64,000 nt of DNA from Actinomadura barringtoniae (GTDB lineage: Bacteria; Actinomycetota; Actinomycetes; Streptosporangiales; Streptosporangiaceae). The notes under the pieces are model-generated. The model did not search any database and was not told the DNA's origin. It saw only the letters and a list, made by a program, of their open reading frames with translations. The position numbers were made by a program, and so were the translations under genes. The stretch lies in assembly GCF_017573505.1 (NCBI RefSeq), contig NZ_JAGEOJ010000010.1, forward strand, positions 1 to 64,000, written 5' to 3'. Positions 59,451 to 64,000 of the stretch are shown here, piece by piece (position 1 is the first letter of the stretch; every line of letters begins with the position of its first letter).

Positions 59451-60763
59451 CCGCGCGAAGCGCGGCCCAAAGTCCGAACCCCAGCCCCGTGAGACCCGCA
59501 CCCGAACAGCCCACCCCCAGCCTGCCCCTCTCCTTCCTCGTCGCTGAGCTCTTCGGCCTCTAGCCATCGTTCATCCGGCAGCCGGGCAGTGACCGCGACG
59601 GAAGGGGTGACCGTTGCCGCTCATTCCGCGCGAAGCGCGCTACCAGGCACGAACCCCAGCCCCGCGCCTACCCGCACTCGACCGACAACCAGAGCCCCCG
59701 CCCCACCTTCCTCGTCGGCGAGCTTTTCGGCCTTTAACCATCACCCACCCGCAGGCGGGCGGCGACCGTGACGGAAGGGGTGACCGTTGCCGCTCATTCC
59801 GCGCGGAGCGCGCTACCAGGCACGAACCCCAGCCCTGCGCCTACCCGCACTCGACCGACAACCAGAGCCCCCGCCCCCTCCTTCCTCGTCGGCGAGCTTT
59901 TCGGCCTTTAACCATCACCCACCCGCAGGCGGGCGGCGACCGTGACGGAAGCGGTGACCGTTGCCGCTCAATCCGCGCGAAGCGCGCTTGCGGGCTTGAA
60001 CCCCAACCTCGTGGTGACCCGCAGCCGACCAGCGCACCCCCAGCCACGCTCCCTCCTTCTTCGCCGCTGAGCTCTTCGGCCTTCAGCCATCACTCACCCG
60101 ACGGTCGGGCGCTGACCGCGACGGAAGGGGTGACCGCTGCCGCTAACCCGCGCGCAGCGCGCTACCGGTCTGAACCTCAGCCCGTGGCGGCTCCCAGCCG
60201 AACAACAACCCCCGGCCCCACCCCTACCTTCCTCGTCGCCAAGCCTTGTGGCCCTCAGCCATCACCCACCCGGCAGCCGGGCAGCGACCGCAGCAGAAGG
60301 GTCGACCGCTGCCGCTCATTCCGCGCGAAGCGCGCTTCCAGGCTTGAACCCCAACCTTGTGGCGGCCTGCAGCCGAGCAGCAACCCAAGCCGCCCACCCA
60401 CTCTCTTCGTCGCTGAGCTTTTCGGCCTTCAACCAACACCCATCCGGCAGCCGGGCGCCGACCGCAGCGGAAGGGGTGACCGTTGCCGCTCAATCCGCGC
60501 GAAGCGCGCTATCAGGCACGAACCCCAGCCCCGCACACCCGCCCGCACTTGCACCCGCCCGCACCTGCACCCGCCCGCACCTGCACCCGCCCGCACCTGC
60601 ACCCGCCCGCACCTGCATCCGCCCGCACACACACCCGCACCCGACCGACGACCAGGACCGCGCCCCGCCTTCCTCGTCGGCGAGCTTTTCGGCCTTCAGC
60701 CAGCACCAACCCCGCAGCCGGGCAACAACCGCGACGGAAGGGGAGACCGATGACCGATGCCGC
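59451..60763 (+). repeat. Right array of the 174-bp repeat (seven copies)
   Basis: Copies begin with the palindrome CCGCGCGAAGCGCG (or loop variants) at 59451, 59626, 59799, 59973, 60148, 60321 and 60495, a period of 173-175 bp. Each has, in order, the palindrome, a variable CCCCAGCCCCG segment, CCTCGTCGGCGAGCTTTTCG, a short GC hairpin, and GACGGAAGGGGTGACCG. The last copy is enlarged by a 15-bp minisatellite. The length changes of plus or minus one base would shift a reading frame, which argues against a repeated protein. Confidence 0.92.
60541..60632. repeat. 15-bp minisatellite inside the last repeat copy
   Basis: Six units of GCCCGCACCTGCACC inserted in the variable segment of the seventh copy. 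Confidence 0.88.
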
Positions 60764-60768
60764 TCTGC

Positions 60769-61674
60769 TCACACAGTCGGTTGGCGGACCGCTTGGTGGA
60801 TCAGGGCTGCCTCGTCCAGGAGGTGTTTGGGATCGGAGCAGGTCTGCTGGAGGTCTATGAAGACCTCGGCAGCGCCTGCCTCGTAGGCGGCGTGGATGTC
60901 GGCCACTACCTGGGCTCGGCTGCCGGTGAAGGGGAAGCGGTTCGCGGTGGGGAGGGCGGTTTCGGTGAGGTGGACGTTGGCGCGCACGATCATCTCTTGG
61001 GATGCGTGGCGACGGATGCCTTGCCAGATCTGGCCCATGTGGGGGATCGGGAGGCCTGCGGGGAGCCAGCCGGCGGCGCGGCGTCCTACGCGTTCTAGGG
61101 CCGCGCCTGCGAAACCGGCCAGGTAGATGGGCGGGCCGGGGCGCTGGAGGGGTTTGGGGTCCATGCGTGAGCGGTCGATTTGCCAGAAGCGACCGGTGTG
61201 TTCGGCGGGGCCGTCGCTCCAGACGGATTCGAGGACGTCGAGGGTCTCGTCCAGGCGGGCGCCTCGTTCGGACCAGGGGACTCCGGCGGCGGCGTATTCC
61301 TGGCGGGACCAGCCGACGCCTAGGCCGACGGTTAGGCGGCCGCCGCTCAGGACGTCCAGGGAGGCCAGTGAACGGGCCAGGCGGACGGGGGTGTGCAGGG
61401 GCGCTATGAGGACGTTGGTGCCCAGGCGGATGCGGTCGGTGTGGGCGGCGGCGGTCGCCAGGGTGATCAGCGGGTCGAGGAATGTGCCGTACGCCTCGGG
61501 CCAAGGGGCCACGCCGCCGTAGAGGTCGGTCGGGTCGTCGGGCATGAGCAGGCGGTCGCCCACCCACAGGCTGTCGAACCCGATCTCCTCGGCGGCCTCG
61601 GCAAAGGAACGGACCGCACCGATGTGCGGTCCGTACTGTGCGGCGGCCACTCCAAGACGTCCCCCGATCGTCAC
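60769..61674 (-). CDS. LLM-class F420-dependent oxidoreductase
   Basis: 301 residues from GTG 61674. Luciferase-like TIM barrel with FAEAAEEIGFDSLWVGDR, IRLGTNVLIAPLHTPVRLARSLASLD (in parts) and GRLTVGLGVGWSRQEYAAAG, the mycobacterial/actinobacterial TIGR03619-type pattern. It uses F420 or flavin to oxidise or reduce an unknown substrate. Its stop is 5 bp from the repeat element, so the insertion stopped just short of the gene. Confidence 0.9.
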   Translation of the reverse strand: MTIGGRLGVAAAQYGPHIGAVRSFAEAAEEIGFDSLWVGDRLLMPDDPTDLYGGVAPWPEAYGTFLDPLITLATAAAHTDRIRLGTNVLIAPLHTPVRLARSLASLDVLSGGRLTVGLGVGWSRQEYAAAGVPWSERGARLDETLDVLESVWSDGPAEHTGRFWQIDRSRMDPKPLQRPGPPIYLAGFAGAALERVGRRAAGWLPAGLPIPHMGQIWQGIRRHASQEMIVRANVHLTETALPTANRFPFTGSRAQVVADIHAAYEAGAAEVFIDLQQTCSDPKHLLDEAALIHQAVRQPTV

Positions 61675-61730
61675 CCGCCCATACTGGCGGGGCGACCGGG
61701 GGAGTTGCGAGGAGCGCGGCCGTTAGGCGA

Positions 61731-61922
61731 TCAGCTGCCGAGGCGCTTGCGGCCCTGGGCGCGCACGCGCTTGCGCTGGGACGGGTCGAGCATGAGGTAC
61801 GCGACCGCCGGGGCGCCGAGGACGCCCAGGATGATCAGCGCGCTCAGCCACCAGGGAAAGATGAACAGCGTGAGGAAGCCAACGACGACTCCGCCGATGA
61901 CGAGCTTGGTCTGGGTCGACAT
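61731..61922 (-). CDS. Small membrane protein
   Basis: 63 residues with two hydrophobic segments (VIGGVVVGFLTLFIFPWW, ALIILGVLGAPAVAYLM) and a basic tail RKRVRAQGRKRL. A strong GGAGGT ribosome site before ATG 61922 supports translation. No family recognised. Confidence 0.75.
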   Translation of the reverse strand: MSTQTKLVIGGVVVGFLTLFIFPWWLSALIILGVLGAPAVAYLMLDPSQRKRVRAQGRKRLGS

Positions 61923-62033
61923 CTTCTACCTCCGTACGGCCGCCCACTCACTGATTAAACGGCTGCGCACCGCTGCCGGTTCCACGATATATCGCGAGTC
62001 GGGGAGTGTCCAAGATCGGACGCCGTCCGGGGA

Positions 62034-62837
62034 TCAGATGCGGAGGGACAGCTGGCCGCCGCCTAGGGTGCGCAGGACCTCGGCGTGCAGGAGGCCGTTG
62101 GTGCAGACGACGCTGCCGCCGTCCGGGCCGGGCACGCCGGACAGGTCGGTGAACATGCCGCCGGCCTCCTCGACGATCACCTGGAGGGCGGCCAGGTCCC
62201 ATAGCGACACCTCGGGCTCGGTGGAGATGTCCACGGCGCCCTCGGCGACCATCATGTGCGACCAGAAGTCCCCGAACCCCCTGGTCCGCCAGACGCCGCG
62301 GCTGAGGTCCAGGAAGCGTTCCAGCCGCCCCTGCTTCTCCCAGCCGCTCAGGCTGGAGAACGACAGGGACGCGTCCGACAGCTCCGCGACCGAGGAGACC
62401 TGGAGGCGGCTGGCCCGTGACAGGCTCCGGCCGGTCCAGGCGCCGCCGCCGCGCGCGGCCCACCAGCGGCGGTTGAGCGCGGGAGCCGAGACCAGGCCGA
62501 CCACGACCTCGTCGGCCTCCATCAGCGCGATCAGCGTGGCCCAGACGGGTACGCCGCGGACGAAGTTCTTGGTGGCGTCGATCGGGTCGATGACCCAGCA
62601 GCGGGCGCCATAGCCGGTCCGGCCGTACTCCTCCCCGAGGACCGCGTCGCGCGGCCGGGCGCGCTTCAGCGTGCCGCGGATCTGCTCCTCCACGCTGCGG
62701 TCGGCATCACTGACCGGGGTCAGGTCAGGCTTGGTCTCGATGGCGAGATCGAGCGCCTTGAACCTTTTGGTCGTGATGTCGTCGGCCGCGTCCGCCAGCA
62801 CGTGGGCGAGACGCAGGTCATCGGAATAGCCTGCCAC
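62034..62837 (-). CDS. hisN: Inositol-monophosphatase-family histidinol-phosphatase (HisN-like)
   Basis: 267 residues from GTG 62837 (GTG 62876 would extend through a palindrome). Metal-site motifs GEEYG (near 75), WVIDPIDATKNFVRG (near 88) and WDLAALQVIVEEAGG (near 220) are complete. In actinobacteria this subgroup supplies histidinol-phosphate phosphatase. A general inositol phosphatase cannot be excluded; no his genes are near. Confidence 0.85.
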   Translation of the reverse strand: MAGYSDDLRLAHVLADAADDITTKRFKALDLAIETKPDLTPVSDADRSVEEQIRGTLKRARPRDAVLGEEYGRTGYGARCWVIDPIDATKNFVRGVPVWATLIALMEADEVVVGLVSAPALNRRWWAARGGGAWTGRSLSRASRLQVSSVAELSDASLSFSSLSGWEKQGRLERFLDLSRGVWRTRGFGDFWSHMMVAEGAVDISTEPEVSLWDLAALQVIVEEAGGMFTDLSGVPGPDGGSVVCTNGLLHAEVLRTLGGGQLSLRI

Positions 62838-62851
62838 GGCGTGCAACGCTA

Positions 62852-62863
62852 CCGTGATCACGG
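62852..62863. promoter_or_regulatory. CCGTGATCACGG palindrome
   Basis: Perfect 12-bp palindrome 15 bp upstream of the chosen HisN start, in the gap before the divergent coiled-coil gene. Confidence 0.45.
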
Positions 62864-62972
62864 CGTGCGCCGACACACTTACCGTCCCGAATACGCCCCG
62901 TCACCGGCCGTCTGGGCGACACCGAGCCGTTGTGACCAACTCTGGGGCCCGGTGAGTGGCAGCATTGGGACC

Positions 62973-63821
62973 ATGGCCCAGGACCTTCCCGGGTGGGTTG
63001 CCGAGCTGACCGACCCACGCCGGGCGCAAACGCTCGAGGAGCTGGCCGACCGGCTCGTTCCGCTCGCCGAACACGCGATCGACGTGTCACGCCGGTTGCA
63101 GGCGCTGCTGAACGAGCTGAACGACCCGTTCCGCCGCGAGGCGCTCTACGGCCGCGTAGAGCGACTGAAGGCGCGCGCGGGCGAGGCGCTCGACGAGATC
63201 GCCAGTGAGATCGCCGCGTCCGGGGAGGAACGGATCAACCGGATCTGGTCCGCCTGGATCCAGCGCGCGGGCGAGGACGACCCCGTTCTCGTACGGCAGT
63301 TGCGCGAACGGCTGGAGAACGACGTGCTGCCCGCGCTCACCCGGCAGCAGGAGGACGTCGCCAAGCGCGTGGCCTCACGGACGTCGTCGGCCTTGGAAGA
63401 GGCCACACAGACCCTCCTCACGCGGGTCGAGGAGCTGGCGAAGGCGGTGACCGACCTCATTCACGAGGTACTGCCGCTTGCCCGCGAGGGGCTCAACCTG
63501 GCCAGCAGGATTTCGGCCCTGTCGTCGCGGGCGCGCAAGGCTGGCCGCGGGGAGATTCCGCAGGAGCTCCAAGAGGCCGGCGCCGAGACGTCGCGGATTT
63601 TCGACGAGGCGGTGGCGCGGCTGGAGCTGGAGTGGTCCGCGCTCGGGGCGCGTTCGGCGAGCGTACGGGCCGCGCTGCGCGGTGCCGAGGAGACCGCGTT
63701 CAGCCAGGTCACGACCGCGATGACGCGCTGCGTCGAGGATCTGGCTCCCGAGCACGTCAAGGTGCTGAACGAGGCGGAGGCGCGGGCCGAGGTGCTGTTC
63801 GAGCAGCTCAGCAAGGGCTGA
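62973..63821 (+). CDS. Coiled-coil protein of unknown function
   Basis: 282 residues from ATG 62973. Almost entirely helical with long amphipathic stretches (LRERLENDVLPALTRQQEDVAKRV; ALEEATQTLLTRVEELAKAV, in parts), no signal or membrane segment. The pattern suggests a phasin-like or cytoskeletal coiled coil; no named family is recognised. Confidence 0.8.
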   Translation: MAQDLPGWVAELTDPRRAQTLEELADRLVPLAEHAIDVSRRLQALLNELNDPFRREALYGRVERLKARAGEALDEIASEIAASGEERINRIWSAWIQRAGEDDPVLVRQLRERLENDVLPALTRQQEDVAKRVASRTSSALEEATQTLLTRVEELAKAVTDLIHEVLPLAREGLNLASRISALSSRARKAGRGEIPQELQEAGAETSRIFDEAVARLELEWSALGARSASVRAALRGAEETAFSQVTTAMTRCVEDLAPEHVKVLNEAEARAEVLFEQLSKG

Positions 63822-64000
63822 GCGACGGCGCGATGACGTCGAGCGCGCTCTCGCACCACAACCCGGCCGCCAGCAGGGTCGCCTCGGCGTTCATGGCGCC
63901 GACGAGCTGAACGGCGAGCGGCAGGCCGTCGCTCATGCCCGACGGCAGGACCAGCGTCGGGAATCCGCACAGGGTCCACGGGATCTGAAGCCGCGAGTCA
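63808..64000 (-). CDS. Amidase signature-family protein, C-terminal part
   Basis: Reading leftward from the window edge, the frame ends IPWTLCGFPTLVLPSGMSD...LPLAVQLVGA...EATLLAAGLWCE and stops at 63808-63810. This is the C-terminus of a GatA/AtzF-type amidase; the Ser-cisSer-Lys part lies outside the window. The last 14 bp overlap the convergent coiled-coil gene. Confidence 0.85.
   Translation of the reverse strand, partial: DSRLQIPWTLCGFPTLVLPSGMSDGLPLAVQLVGAMNAEATLLAAGLWCESALDVIAPSLSPC

Larger units (their letters stand above)
57693..60763. mobile_element. Candidate repeat-flanked DUF222-HNH element
   Basis: The element is a single HNH endonuclease gene between oppositely oriented arrays of a ~174-bp repeat. 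The outer ends match as an inverted repeat: GCGGCATCGGTCACCCCTTC at 57693 and, on the other strand, the same sequence (with a 7-bp duplication ACCGATG) ending at 60763. The right end stops 5 bp from the neighbouring gene. DUF222-HNH genes are the core of the mycobacterial REP13E12 repeats, which supports a mobile or homing origin. No transposase or target duplication was identified, so mobility is inferred. Confidence 0.6.

Noticed and set aside
59614..60753. A 379-codon frame through the right repeat array that looks like a repeat protein
   Set aside because: Copy lengths of 173, 174 and 175 bp shift the frame between copies, so the encoded peptides are not the same repeat. No start context, and Pro/Arg-rich composition is typical of shadow frames.
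59451..60763. CRISPR array
   Set aside because: The period is 174 bp with similarity over the whole unit rather than short repeats with unique spacers, and no cas genes are present.

Overview
The window is about 70% G+C chromosomal DNA from a filamentous, spore-forming type of actinomycete. The evidence for this is a strong bias to G/C third positions, abundant GTG starts, F420-dependent and mycothiol-type enzyme families, several P450s, an MreB homologue and an actinobacterial type I PET-hydrolase-like cutinase. The overall gene set fits Streptosporangiales (Actinomadura/Thermomonospora-like) best, but that placement is inference. No ribosomal RNA, integrase, phage or CRISPR locus is visible.

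Layout. 1-7.5 kb: a 27-bp minisatellite, moaE, a secreted-face PDZ/Lon-type S16 protease, an initiator tRNA, mreB, a P450 divergent from a TetR regulator, a GntR regulator divergent from an MFS transporter, and a second initiator tRNA. 7.5-18.7 kb: a DUF3054 membrane protein, a secreted esterase, then a lipid/oxidation block with a fatty acyl-AMP ligase, a hydrolase-adenylation fusion, an L,D-transpeptidase, a P450-SDR pair, a DUF2236 oxygenase and a TetR regulator, closed by an unusual initiator-like tRNA. 18.8-26.9 kb: GtrA, a carboxylesterase, a SnoaL-like fragment, a compact amide/amidohydrolase regulon (acetamidase, GntR, TauE, CodA-like amidohydrolase, DUF1097) tied together by three TCGTATACnA operators, and a PETase-like cutinase. 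26.9-34.9 kb: a PucR regulator and a complete branched-chain-amino-acid-type ABC operon (livF-G-H-M, binding protein) ending in a LuxR regulator. 34.9-36 kb: an autoregulated-looking winged-HTH/MNT plus HEPN pair.

36-50.3 kb: a secreted tandem alpha/beta hydrolase whose first domain has lost its catalytic residues, a MarR-MFS-isochorismatase operon, two further regulator/exporter or regulator/SRPBCC divergons, a bifunctional SLT/amidase-2 cell-wall hydrolase, patatin, a DinB/maleylpyruvate-isomerase-like protein, and an ArsR-VOC pair. 50.3-51.7 kb is gene-free and filled with minisatellite, including a 117-bp higher-order unit. 51.7-57.5 kb: PEBP, GntR, a TPR protein, a DUF4232 lipoprotein, an NmrA-like/MarR divergon and lhgO.

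57.69-60.76 kb is the most unusual locus. One DUF222-HNH endonuclease gene (13E12/REP13E12 type) sits between oppositely oriented arrays of a roughly 174-bp repeat, two copies on the left and seven on the right. Each unit has a GNA-loop palindrome and a second hairpin that shows compensatory changes, and the outermost ends are inverted copies of each other. It looks like a mobile or homing repeat element. The window closes with an LLM oxidoreductase, a small membrane protein, a HisN-like phosphatase, a coiled-coil protein and the 3' end of an amidase gene.

A second theme is the density of tandem repeats. Almost every intergenic gap after a stop codon carries a minisatellite, and several genes carry in-frame 15- or 18-bp repeats at their protein termini.
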